DNA of 64,000 nt from the NCBI GenBank assembly GCA_001769125.1, contig MEOG01000041.1, positions 108,551 to 172,550 on the forward strand. Direction: 5' to 3'. Each line of letters begins with the position of its first letter. Positions within the stretch are counted from its first letter, which is position 1. Positions 50,550 to 59,151 of the stretch are shown piece after piece. The DNA is from Bacteroidetes bacterium GWF2_35_48. Lineage in GTDB: Bacteria > Bacteroidota > Bacteroidia > Bacteroidales > GWF2-35-48. The notes below the pieces were generated by a model. That model did not search any database and had not been told where the DNA came from. It worked only from the letters and a program-made list of their open reading frames with translations. The position numbers and the translations under genes were made by a program.

Positions 50550-51803
50550 ATGAGTTTATTTGAAAAGGCTAGTTACAAAATCGCGGGAATCATTTTACTT
50601 CTTATTATTACAGCAGGAATTGGTGTATACTATTACCTGAATAGCTTGAAGGAGCCGGAACAGGAAATTCCCTTTACAGAACCGGAACCTGTTATTGTAA
50701 AAGAGTACGGACTACCTGTTGACTCGTTTTCTATTGTGCGGGGAAAAATAAAACAGGGGCAAAATTTTTCTTTACTATTGCAAGACTTCAAAGTAACGGG
50801 CACTTTAATTGAAAAAATTGTACGCTGTGCAGACACCATTCTCGATTTGCGAAAAATAAAAGCAGGGAAAAAATACACCGCGTTTTGCGCTAATGACAGC
50901 ACAAATAAACTCCTGTATTTTGTTTACGAGCATTCGCCTGCTGAATATGTAATGTTTAATCTTAATGACACGATTAATGTTATAAAAGAACAAAAAGAAA
51001 TTATCACAAAAGAAATTTCTGCATCAGCAACAATACAGTCATCATTATGGAAAACAATGCAGGATAATGATATCAATGTAGAAGTTGCTATTTTAATGTC
51101 TGATATTTATGCATGGACTATAGATTTTTTTGAGATACATAAAAACGATAAATTCAAAGTAATTTATGAAGAACATTTTGTAGATACAATATCATTGGGA
51201 GTTGCAAAAATAATCGGGACCTGCTTTACGCATAACGGAAAAGATTATTATGCTTTTCCTTTTGAACAGAACGACAAAATTGAATATTTCGATGAGAATG
51301 GCAAAAACCTGCGCAAAGCTTTTCTAAAAGCGCCCTTGAAATTCTTCCGAATCACATCCAAGTTTTCAAATGCACGACTTCATCCTGTGTTAAAGGTTTA
51401 CAGACCTCATCACGGAGTAGATTACGCTGCGCCGGTGGGTACTCCGGTTCACACGATTGGTATTGGAAAAGTAATATCCATGGGGTATCAGGGAGGCGCC
51501 GGCAACATGGTAAAAATAAAACACAGCAATAATTATGTAACAACATACATGCATTTGTCAGGCTATGCAAAAGGGATTAAGGTAGGAAACTCTGTTTCGC
51601 AGGGTCAGGTTATCGGATATGTTGGCTCTACAGGACTATCAACGGGTCCACACCTCGATTTCAGAGTTCATATAAATGGCAGAGCTGTTAATCCCTTAAA
51701 AATGGAATCTCCTCCCGCGGAGCCTGTAAATAATGCCGACAAAGCGCAGTTTGAAAACATGAAAAATAAAATCATAAAGCAATTGAATAGAATAAAAATT
51801 TAG
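50550..51803 (+). CDS. M23 family peptidase (membrane-anchored)
   Basis: Zinc endopeptidase family acting on peptidoglycan cross-links. One N-terminal membrane helix (about residues 11-30), then a periplasmic region (about 40-270) with LysM-like or OapA-like features, then the peptidase domain (about 270-395): SNARLHPVLKVYRPHHGVDY with the metal ligands in HHGVDYAAP, GAGNMVKIKHSN, YMHLSGYAKGIKVGNSVSQG and the final ligand in STGPHLDFRV. All expected zinc ligands are present, so it is probably active. Length 417 is typical of Bacteroidota forms. It has its own promoter, and a palindrome lies just after its stop. Confidence 0.92.
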   Translation: MSLFEKASYKIAGIILLLIITAGIGVYYYLNSLKEPEQEIPFTEPEPVIVKEYGLPVDSFSIVRGKIKQGQNFSLLLQDFKVTGTLIEKIVRCADTILDLRKIKAGKKYTAFCANDSTNKLLYFVYEHSPAEYVMFNLNDTINVIKEQKEIITKEISASATIQSSLWKTMQDNDINVEVAILMSDIYAWTIDFFEIHKNDKFKVIYEEHFVDTISLGVAKIIGTCFTHNGKDYYAFPFEQNDKIEYFDENGKNLRKAFLKAPLKFFRITSKFSNARLHPVLKVYRPHHGVDYAAPVGTPVHTIGIGKVISMGYQGGAGNMVKIKHSNNYVTTYMHLSGYAKGIKVGNSVSQGQVIGYVGSTGLSTGPHLDFRVHINGRAVNPLKMESPPAEPVNNADKAQFENMKNKIIKQLNRIKI

Positions 51804-51808
51804 GTATT

Positions 51809-51836
51809 GTACAATCGCTCCATGGAGCGATTATAC
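51809..51836. repeat. Palindrome after the M23 gene
   Basis: The centre aatcgctccatggagcgatt (51813-51832) is perfect; after one mismatch it extends three more pairs. Its atcgctcca half site reappears in the hairpin at 53443-53501, so the two belong to one repeat family. Confidence 0.75.
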
Positions 51837-51859
51837 ATTACCGACTAACCCCAAAAATC

Positions 51860-52228
51860 ATGAAATCAAAAAAACATAAACCCGACGTAAAACTCTGCTA
51901 CAAAATATGGCTCGAAAACCATAAAAATGAAGGCATTCTTGGCGATGGAAAATGGCTGCTGCTAAAAACCATTGAACAGGAAGGTTCCATTACTGCAGCA
52001 ACAGAAAAACTCGGTTGGTCGTACCGAAAAACATGGAACAGCCTGAAAAAAATTGAACAGATGCTGGGATTTTTAATCATCAAAAAAAACAGAGGCGGCG
52101 CAGAGGGTGGCAGTACAGAGTTGACAGAAGAAGGGAAAAAAATTGTTTCTGCTTTTGAAAAATTTCACTCTGAAGTAGATGGAGTAATCAGCAGGGCTTT
52201 TGAAAAATTGATGAAAGATATTATGTGA
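51860..52228 (+). CDS. ModE-type winged helix-turn-helix regulator
   Basis: The 122-residue protein corresponds to the N-terminal DNA-binding domain of ModE, the molybdate-responsive repressor, without the molybdate-binding (MOP) domains. Seen: GKWLLLKTIEQEGSITAATE, KLGWSYRKTWNSLKKIEQML and GGAEGGSTELTEEGKKIV, the LysR-like HTH and wing. Without the sensor domain the signal is unknown; some Bacteroidota single-domain relatives are near molybdenum genes, but no such gene is present here. Confidence 0.85.
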   Translation: MKSKKHKPDVKLCYKIWLENHKNEGILGDGKWLLLKTIEQEGSITAATEKLGWSYRKTWNSLKKIEQMLGFLIIKKNRGGAEGGSTELTEEGKKIVSAFEKFHSEVDGVISRAFEKLMKDIM

Positions 52229-52280
52229 AAAAATTTCTGATAACCATAATATAAAAAGTGTTTAGACAGTTAAAAAGGTT

Positions 52281-52359
52281 GCCACAAATAACACAGATTT
52301 ACACAGATAAAAATAAAAACCAGTGAATCGAATCTGTGATAATTCGTGAAATCGGTGGC
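52281..52359. repeat. Degenerate GCCAC...GTGGC inverted repeat
   Basis: gccacaaataacacagattt at the left and aatctgtgataattcg...ggtggc at the right form an imperfect inverted repeat of about 79 bp, of a kind often scattered in Bacteroidota spacers. A related cacgaattttcacgaatt stretch occurs near 41140. Confidence 0.55.
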
Positions 52360-52394
52360 AATAATATTGATTCATGTTATATTAAAAAAACATT

Positions 52395-53438
52395 TTGAAC
52401 AAACTTGATCTAATAAAAAAATTCTTACCCGGCATCCTTCCTCTGTTAATATTCATTGCTGCTGATGAAATATGGGGAACAAAAATCGGACTTATTGTTG
52501 CTGTAACATTTGGCATAGGGCAATTTCTTTTCATATTTTTTAAAAACAAAACCATTGATAAAATGGTGCTGCTTGACACAGGACTGATTGTGCTGATGGG
52601 AGGCATCTCTTTTATTCTCGACAATGATATTTTTTTCAAGCTGAAGCCTGCAATAATAGGGTTGATTCTCTGTATTATTCTTGGAATTTCTGCATTTACA
52701 AAATTTAATTTCATGGTTGCAATGTCGCAACGATACATGAAAGGGGTAACATTGTCCGATGATCAGATCAGGCAATTTACACGCAGCCTTCGCATCCTTT
52801 TTTTTATTTTTTCAGCACACACACTTTTGGTTTTTTATTCGGCAATCTTCATGTCGAAAGAAGCATGGGCGTTTATCAGTACTGCATTATTTTACATTCT
52901 TTTTGGCGTCTATTTTTTGTATGAATTCGCCTGGCAAAAATACAAAGTTTCAAAAACAGAATGGCTTCCGGTTGTTGATGAAAAAGGAAATCTGAAAGGA
53001 AAAGCATCACGTGAAATGTGTCATAAAGACAAAACATTGCTGCACCCTGTTGTACATCTTCATGTCGTGAATAACAAAAAACAAATTCTTCTGCAAAAGC
53101 GTCCGATGAATAAATTAGTGCAACCCGGTAAATGGGACACAGCTGTAGGAGGGCATATCGCTTATAGCGAAACCGTAGAGATCGCGCTTAAAAGAGAAGC
53201 GAAAGAAGAAATCGGACTTGATAATTTTAATGCAAAACTCATAGCGCAATACAAGTGGGAATCAGATATTGAATCGGAACTGATATTTATGTTTGTATGC
53301 ACTTCCGATAAAGAATTTCAAATATCAAATGAAGAGGTTGATGAATGTAAGTTTTGGACATTAAAAGAAATTAAAGAAAATATTGGCAAAGAAATTTTTA
53401 CTCCGAATTTTGAACATGAGTTTAGGGAGTTTTTTTGA
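52395..53438 (+). CDS. Membrane domain fused to Nudix hydrolase
   Basis: The protein has 347 residues. The N-terminal half (about 1-185) has six likely membrane helices and resembles the inner-membrane septation protein A (YciB/IspZ) type: LPGILPLLIFIAADEIWGTK, NKTIDKM, FKLKPAIIGLILCIIL. The C-terminal half is a Nudix hydrolase (about 205-345) with a complete Nudix box, GHIAYSETVEIALKREAKEE followed by IGL (about 253-275), and a preceding HPVVHLHVVNNKKQILLQKR, like isopentenyl-diphosphate isomerase / phosphohydrolase relatives. The start is a TTG at 52395, since the in-frame ATG at 52374 is cut off by a stop. Its substrate is unknown. It converges on the metallophosphoesterase gene. Confidence 0.8.
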   Translation: MNKLDLIKKFLPGILPLLIFIAADEIWGTKIGLIVAVTFGIGQFLFIFFKNKTIDKMVLLDTGLIVLMGGISFILDNDIFFKLKPAIIGLILCIILGISAFTKFNFMVAMSQRYMKGVTLSDDQIRQFTRSLRILFFIFSAHTLLVFYSAIFMSKEAWAFISTALFYILFGVYFLYEFAWQKYKVSKTEWLPVVDEKGNLKGKASREMCHKDKTLLHPVVHLHVVNNKKQILLQKRPMNKLVQPGKWDTAVGGHIAYSETVEIALKREAKEEIGLDNFNAKLIAQYKWESDIESELIFMFVCTSDKEFQISNEEVDECKFWTLKEIKENIGKEIFTPNFEHEFREFF

Positions 53439-53442
53439 TATA

Positions 53443-53501
53443 TACTGTAACATCGCTCCACTCGTGCTGAACCTGTCGAAGCATGGAGCGATGCTACAGT
53501 A
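53443..53501. repeat. Long hairpin between convergent genes
   Basis: Arms tactgtaacatcgctcca (53443-53460) and its complement (53484-53501) match at 17 of 18 positions around a 23-nt loop. It lies between the stop of the Nudix gene (+) and that of the metallophosphoesterase gene (-), so it may stop transcription from both sides. It shares atcgctcca with 51809-51836. Confidence 0.75.
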
Positions 53502-53505
53502 CCAA

Positions 53506-54672
53506 TTAATAATCCCCATCAAATCTCACATCAATAACCACAATTTCCGGCTTGTTGCCAATTCTCACAGGAGGACCCCATGTTCCAACACCTGATGAAA
53601 CATAAAAATGCGTATTTTGCTTTTTCATATATCCATGACTAAGTTCAAAAATTTTGTTTGTTATCAGATTTCCCGGCCATAACTGACCACTATGTGTATG
53701 CCCAGATAATTGCAAATCTACTCCGTTTTCAACAGCTTCATTCAACTTAAAGGGTTGGTGATCCATCAAAATAAGAGGCAAATTTTTATCTGCACCATTT
53801 AAAATATCAGAAAGTTCTTTTCTTTTCCGACCTGCGAATCTCATTGCATCTTTATCTATTCTTCCGGCAATATGAAAACTATTTTCAATCGTGATAAAAG
53901 TATCGCGTAAAATAGTTATTCCATGTTCTGTAAGATACTTAGTCGTTTTCTCAATACCGCCTATATACTCATGATTCCCTGTTACAGCATAAATGCCGAG
54001 CGGCACTTTAAGCCTTAATAAATCTTCTCCTAAATTCTGATTGATTACAGGCTGAATATCCTCATCAACAATATCGCCTGCCAGCAGAATAATATCTGGG
54101 TTTTGAGAAAGAATCGCATCAACAATTTGAGAAAATTTATTTCTTCCGATAATCCACCCAAGATGTATATCACTTGCACATACAATTTTTAAGGATGCTT
54201 TTTTACCCGCACTTTTATTAATATTTACAGATAAATTTTTAACAACAGGATTACGTGCATTATGATAGCCAAACCCTAATAATAAAGCGGTAACTGCAAT
54301 TACAAACAAAAACAAATAGAACCTTGTTATGGCATAATTCTGTAAAATAAATTTCGGATAAAAGGGAAAAAAATGATTTGCCAACCTTATCAGATCAAAA
54401 AAGATAATAAGCAATAAAAAATAAACAATTGCGCCCAGCCAGAAAGAACCTGAAAAATGAAAAAATGTAATAACAGAGGTTGGAAGAAAGCTCTCTCCTA
54501 AACGAGCAATAATATAAGTTGATGTAAAAAAAAAGAATAAAATTATATAGGGAATCTTCAGAAACTGAAAACCTGAAATTGCCTGATATCCGCGAATAAA
54601 TAAATAATAACTTACAAGGCTGTAAACAACAAGAACAATAGAAATAAAAATGATAAATGCAGAAACTTTCAT
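53506..54672 (-). CDS. Membrane-bound metallophosphoesterase
   Basis: The protein has 388 residues. The N-terminal third (about 1-145) holds four or five membrane helices. The C-terminal part is a calcineurin-like phosphoesterase of the YkuE/YaeI type, with all five metal-binding blocks: VCASDIHLGW, LLAGDIVDED, VTGNHEYIGG, LMDHQPF and LSGHTHSGQLWPGN. Relatives hydrolyse UDP-diacylglucosamine or other phosphodiesters; the substrate here is not predictable. It is transcribed towards the Nudix gene. Confidence 0.92.
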   Translation of the reverse strand: MKVSAFIIFISIVLVVYSLVSYYLFIRGYQAISGFQFLKIPYIILFFFFTSTYIIARLGESFLPTSVITFFHFSGSFWLGAIVYFLLLIIFFDLIRLANHFFPFYPKFILQNYAITRFYLFLFVIAVTALLLGFGYHNARNPVVKNLSVNINKSAGKKASLKIVCASDIHLGWIIGRNKFSQIVDAILSQNPDIILLAGDIVDEDIQPVINQNLGEDLLRLKVPLGIYAVTGNHEYIGGIEKTTKYLTEHGITILRDTFITIENSFHIAGRIDKDAMRFAGRKRKELSDILNGADKNLPLILMDHQPFKLNEAVENGVDLQLSGHTHSGQLWPGNLITNKIFELSHGYMKKQNTHFYVSSGVGTWGPPVRIGNKPEIVVIDVRFDGDY

Positions 54673-54730
54673 GAGAAAATATTTTTAATTGTCGTTACGT
54701 AAAATGTTTTTTTTTATCAGTCAAATGATC

Positions 54731-54810
54731 GAAGTCGGAAGCACGAAGCTCGAAGCACGAAGCTGCATCAACTGCCAACTTCCAACTTCCAACTTTTGAC
54801 TACCGACTTC
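54731..54810. repeat. Degenerate inverted repeat in the 54.7-55.0 kb spacer
   Basis: gaagtcgg (54731-54738) pairs with ccgacttc (54803-54810); between them are tandem gaagcacgaagct and ccaacttccaactt units. The 311-bp spacer (54673-54983) has no gene. Confidence 0.55.
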
Positions 54811-54926
54811 CAACATTAATTTCCACAATTTGCGTAACATCCTTTATTAATTCTGATGCGCAAAATAATTTATATTTCAACACAAAAAGCAAATCATAAC
54901 AAAAATCAAAAATTGTTTGAAAAAAT

Positions 54927-54958
54927 TTTGAATTAAAAAGATAAATACACTACTTTTA
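54927..54958 (+). promoter_or_regulatory. Promoter of the cyclase gene cluster
   Basis: TTTG at 54927-54930, a 20-bp spacer, then TACTTTTA at 54951-54958 (7 of 8 bases of TAnnTTTG). The start would be near 54965, about 20 nt before ATG 54984. Confidence 0.55.
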
Positions 54959-54983
54959 TCGTTTTTAAATCAGGTTCAAAATA

Positions 54984-57900
54984 ATGAAAAGTTTCAGTTT
55001 AATCTTTATTCTGCTGCTACTGACAATTCAGGCTATCGGACAGACCAATATTACCGGGATACCCTTCAGCAGGTTTTACCCGCCTAAAGAATACAACGAC
55101 GCGCATCCTTTCAACTGGTGTGTTGTGCAAGATCATCGTGGATTTATTTATGTGGGAAATAATTTAAGCTGTGTTTTAGAATACGACGGGAATTCATGGA
55201 ATTCGATTCAAATACCCGGAGATATTATTGTTCGCTCGCTTGCAGTTGATGATCATGGAACCGTTTTTGTAGGCGCGGTTGGAGAGTTTGGATTTCTCGC
55301 TCCGGATAAAAACGGCAAACTTATTTATAAATCCATTTCACAAAAATATAAAGAGAAAAAAATTAAACTCGAAGATGTGTGGAAAACATTTGTCTCTGAG
55401 GGTTTCGTTTACTTTTGTACACCAACTGTTATTTACAAATACGAGCCAGGAAAGTCGCTTACATTGATAAACCTCAAACAAACAAGTTTTTTAAGTTTTA
55501 ATGTTTTTAATAAAACATATATAGGCAACTACGATGGTGGATTGATGGCTGTAAAAAATAATGAACCGGTAATCCTTCCCGGAGGCGAGAATTTTAAAGA
55601 GAAAAATATTGCCATCATGAAACCTTTAGGGAAAAATAAAATCCTGATTGGCACGAATCCTGACGGCTTATTTATTTACGATATCACGAAGGGTACGACC
55701 ACTCCGTTCTCCCAAGATCAGGTAATGAAAAATTCAAATGATTTCCTGATTGAAAATACCGTTTACAACAGTACGATTTTTAATGAAAAATATGCCTTGG
55801 CTACATTAGGTAACGGCGTTATTTTTATGGATGAAAAAGGAAATATTAAAAATCATCTTACAAAAAAACTGGGAATGCCCTCTGAAACCGCATCCGACAT
55901 TTACAACAATCCTGCTCCAGGCTATAATGGTATCATTTGGGTTACTCTGACAAACGGGCTTGTAAAAATTGAAGCAAATTCACCCATTAAAAAAATTGAC
56001 AATGAATTTGGATTAAGCGGAGACATCAATGCAATTACAAGATACAATTCCACACTTTATGTTGCAACAATTTCCGGAGTTTTTTATCTTGATGCATCAA
56101 ACACAGCGTCCCCTGTTTTTAAAAAAATTCCCGGGATAGATAATGCCCTAAGCTTTCTTAAATTTAATACACCTAAAGGAAAAGAAATTCTGCTGGCAGG
56201 TGCTGCAAGCGATATTTACGAAATACACGACAACACGACTGTTTCCATTAACTCCAATTTTGTGAATTCATTTAACATGATTCAATCAAAAAGAGACTCC
56301 TCCCTTATTTTTGTCGCAACATCCAGAGGTCCCAAAATCAGAAAATACGATGATAAACAATCAACATGGGTAGTGTTTGATTCTATAAAAGGAATTTCAG
56401 AAGATGCGAACAGTGTTGCTGAAGATAAAAATGGGAATGTTTGGTTTTCAACAATTCTCAATGGTATTTATAAAATTGATCCCTCCTATAAAACAAAACA
56501 TTATGATACGACGGATGGATTTAAAACAATGATTGATCCTTGTGTTTTCTCACATAATGGCGATCTTCTTGTAGGTACGCCCAATGGTATTTACAAACAC
56601 ACTCCGGAAGATAAATTTGTTCCTTTTTCTGATTTCGGAGAAAAATATTCAAATGGTAAAACAGGCATTTTTAGAATATTTAAGGGTTTAAATAATACAA
56701 ATTGGCTTTGCCTGATTCGCGGTAAAAAGAAATGGATTGAAGCCATTAAACAAAAAGAAAATACTTACGAATCAGACTCTATTTCATTCATGCGATTTCC
56801 GAATATGCATGTGCTAAATATATTCAACGACCCTGATGGCATAACATGGATTGCATCTACTGAAGGTCTTTTTACGTATGATAATAACCACAAAAAAAAT
56901 TATTTTGAAAAATACAAAGCTGCTATTCGAAGTATTGTTATCGGAGAAGACTCTTTACTTTTTGCCGGAACATTTTATAAAACAGTACCTCAACCTGTAA
57001 ACACTTTTTCTTTCGACAGTCTTCGTGTTGTATTTGAACAACCTGAAGACATGATTCCCATTCTCGATTACAAGTTCAATAATCTGAAATTTTATTATTC
57101 ATGTCCCTTTTATGAAGACGAGGCTTCAACTGTTTTCAGCTACTTTCTCGAAGGAAATGACGAGGGCTGGTCGAAATGGACAAAGGAAACAAAAGCAATA
57201 TATACAAATTTATACGAAGGGGAATATACATTTCGCATCAAAGCAAAAAATGTTTACGGAATAGAAAGCGAAGTAGCGTCGTATACTTTTAAAATTACTC
57301 CCCCCTGGTATCGTACATGGTGGGCATACGTTTCTTATGTAATCCTTTTGGTTACATTAATTTGGGGAATTGTAGCGATTGCCACCTACCGCATGAAACA
57401 GCTGAATATTGCTTATGGGCGTTATCTTCCCGGTTCTTTCCTGAAACTTTTAGACAAAGCAAAAGTTATAGACCTGCGTCTTGGCGACCTTACCGAAAAA
57501 GAAGTAACAATAATGTTTTCAGATATCCGCTCCTACACGAATCTTTCTGAAAGTATGAAACCTCACGATAATTTCAGGTTTTTAGTTAGTTATCTGAGCA
57601 AAATAGGCGATATGCTGCATCAGAATACGGGTTTCCCTGTTCAATATTACGGAGACGGAATCATGGCAATGTTTCATGGAGACACAGACAATGCAGTTCA
57701 GGCAGCAATTGATATGCACAAAAAAGTTCTTGAATACAGCGATGAACGTAAAGAAAAAGGAAGACGCGAGCTTCGTATCGGTGTTGGCTTGCATACCGGA
57801 AAAATTGTGATGGGTATTCGCGGAGACGCCAGAAGATGGGAAGGTGGAATTGTAGGAGATTCTGTGAATCTGGCAGCCCGAATGGAAGGACTTACAAAGA

Positions 57901-58271
57901 TGTACGGCGCATGGACTATGCTTACAGAAGATACTTTCACGAAATTAAAAAACCCAAAAAGATTTAATATCCGCTTTCTGGGAAAAGTAAAAGTGAAAGG
58001 AAAAGATATTCCGGTTAGCATATATGAACTAATTGACGGTCTTGAAAAAGAACTTTTTGATATGAAGATGAAAACCAAAGCTCATTTCGATGCTGCATTG
58101 GATTACTTTTTTGAAAAAGATATGGAAAAAGCAAAAGAACTTTTTACCCGTGTAATTGATGTTAATCCGGGTGATATTGCCGCAACTCATTATATTGAAA
58201 TTATAAATAAACATCTTATTGAAGGAATACCAAAAGACTTTGACGGTGTTGAAAAATTAGATAAAAAATAA
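54984..58271 (+). CDS. Propeller / Y_Y_Y receptor with class III nucleotide cyclase
   Basis: Membrane receptor (1095 residues). A signal peptide (about 1-19) precedes two periplasmic beta-propellers (about 20-670) with repeats such as FNWCVVQDHRGFIYVGNN and GNVWFSTILNGIYKIDPS. A Y_Y_Y domain (about 690-775) and one membrane helix (about 778-802) lead to a class III adenylate/guanylate cyclase domain (about 840-1010): metal-binding Asp in MFSDIRSYTN (about 847) and YYGDGIMAMF (about 891), the Asn/Arg transition-state pair in GDSVNLAARM (about 958-967). The residue that is Lys in adenylate cyclases (before YYGD) is Gln here, so the product, cAMP or cGMP, is not certain. A short TPR-like tail ends it. 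First gene of a three-gene set. Confidence 0.9.
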   Translation: MKSFSLIFILLLLTIQAIGQTNITGIPFSRFYPPKEYNDAHPFNWCVVQDHRGFIYVGNNLSCVLEYDGNSWNSIQIPGDIIVRSLAVDDHGTVFVGAVGEFGFLAPDKNGKLIYKSISQKYKEKKIKLEDVWKTFVSEGFVYFCTPTVIYKYEPGKSLTLINLKQTSFLSFNVFNKTYIGNYDGGLMAVKNNEPVILPGGENFKEKNIAIMKPLGKNKILIGTNPDGLFIYDITKGTTTPFSQDQVMKNSNDFLIENTVYNSTIFNEKYALATLGNGVIFMDEKGNIKNHLTKKLGMPSETASDIYNNPAPGYNGIIWVTLTNGLVKIEANSPIKKIDNEFGLSGDINAITRYNSTLYVATISGVFYLDASNTASPVFKKIPGIDNALSFLKFNTPKGKEILLAGAASDIYEIHDNTTVSINSNFVNSFNMIQSKRDSSLIFVATSRGPKIRKYDDKQSTWVVFDSIKGISEDANSVAEDKNGNVWFSTILNGIYKIDPSYKTKHYDTTDGFKTMIDPCVFSHNGDLLVGTPNGIYKHTPEDKFVPFSDFGEKYSNGKTGIFRIFKGLNNTNWLCLIRGKKKWIEAIKQKENTYESDSISFMRFPNMHVLNIFNDPDGITWIASTEGLFTYDNNHKKNYFEKYKAAIRSIVIGEDSLLFAGTFYKTVPQPVNTFSFDSLRVVFEQPEDMIPILDYKFNNLKFYYSCPFYEDEASTVFSYFLEGNDEGWSKWTKETKAIYTNLYEGEYTFRIKAKNVYGIESEVASYTFKITPPWYRTWWAYVSYVILLVTLIWGIVAIATYRMKQLNIAYGRYLPGSFLKLLDKAKVIDLRLGDLTEKEVTIMFSDIRSYTNLSESMKPHDNFRFLVSYLSKIGDMLHQNTGFPVQYYGDGIMAMFHGDTDNAVQAAIDMHKKVLEYSDERKEKGRRELRIGVGLHTGKIVMGIRGDARRWEGGIVGDSVNLAARMEGLTKMYGAWTMLTEDTFTKLKNPKRFNIRFLGKVKVKGKDIPVSIYELIDGLEKELFDMKMKTKAHFDAALDYFFEKDMEKAKELFTRVIDVNPGDIAATHYIEIINKHLIEGIPKDFDGVEKLDKK

Positions 58272-58273
58272 CA

Positions 58274-58334
58274 TTAGCAGGTAATTTCGATGCTTCGGCT
58301 CTGCTCAGCAACCTCAAGCTCAATTACCTGCTAA
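58274..58334. repeat. Intergenic hairpin between cyclase and MBL genes
   Basis: Arms ttagcaggtaatt (58274-58286) and its exact complement (58322-58334) flank a 35-nt loop containing ttcggctctgctcagcaacc. It may lower expression of the genes after the cyclase, or protect the upstream message; no T-run follows, so full termination is unlikely. Confidence 0.75.
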
Positions 58335-58362
58335 ATAAAAAATCAGAAACATATTTTTACTT

Positions 58363-59139
58363 ATGAAAATACAATTTTTAGGAACCGGTTCCGCATTCAG
58401 CATGAAAAATTATCATCCGAATCTTTTAATCGAAGAAGAAGGCAAACGTTTGTTGATAGATGCAGGGGGAGATGTTCGTTTTGCTTTGAGAGATATCGGT
58501 CTTTCATCAAATGATGTTGATTCGGTTTATATTACGCACCTTCACAGTGATCATATCGGAGGGATGGAATATATCGCTTTTACAACCTATTTTAATCCTA
58601 ATCGTGAAAAACCCACTTTGTATTGCCATAAAATTCTGGTTGAAGATTTATGGTCGCATTCTTTAAAAGGTGGTCTGCAATCAGTACAGGGAAAAGTCCT
58701 GAATATTTATGATTATTTTAATGTAAATGCCTTAAATCATAACGGCTTTTTTCAATGGCAGGGAATTGAATTTCATTTGCGCTCTTCTATTCACGTTTAC
58801 AATGGCTTTTCTACCATTCCAACCTTCGGTCTTATCATGCATTCCAAAACAGGAAAAAAAATATTTCTTACTAGCGATACACAATTTACTCCCGATCACC
58901 TGAAGGAGTCATACAATTTCGCAGATATCATCATTGAAGATTGTGAAACATCCCCGTTCCGTTCAGAAGTTCATGCACATTATGACGATCTGCGAACTTT
59001 GCCTGCAGAAATAAAATCAAAAATGCTGCTCTGGCATTATCAGGACAATGTGGTTGACAATTTTGACGAATGGCAGGCGAAAGCTCAAGCCGACGGATTT
59101 AAAGGATTTATTAAAAAAGGTGAAATTTTTGAAGCATAA
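58363..59139 (+). CDS. MBL-fold metallo-hydrolase, RNase Z-like
   Basis: Two-zinc hydrolase of 258 residues: MKIQFLGTGSAF, LLIDAGGDVRFAL, the metal motif THLHSDHIGGMEY (HxHxDH, about residues 66-71), KIFLTSDTQF and the late LLWHYQD. This is the RNase Z / phosphodiesterase branch of the fold, which includes tRNA 3' processing enzymes and cyclic-nucleotide phosphodiesterases. It sits between the cyclase and the cNMP-binding phosphatase, 12 bp before the latter, so hydrolysis of the cyclic nucleotide is an attractive idea but is inferred from context only. Confidence 0.88.
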   Translation: MKIQFLGTGSAFSMKNYHPNLLIEEEGKRLLIDAGGDVRFALRDIGLSSNDVDSVYITHLHSDHIGGMEYIAFTTYFNPNREKPTLYCHKILVEDLWSHSLKGGLQSVQGKVLNIYDYFNVNALNHNGFFQWQGIEFHLRSSIHVYNGFSTIPTFGLIMHSKTGKKIFLTSDTQFTPDHLKESYNFADIIIEDCETSPFRSEVHAHYDDLRTLPAEIKSKMLLWHYQDNVVDNFDEWQAKAQADGFKGFIKKGEIFEA

Positions 59140-59151
59140 AAATATTTTATC

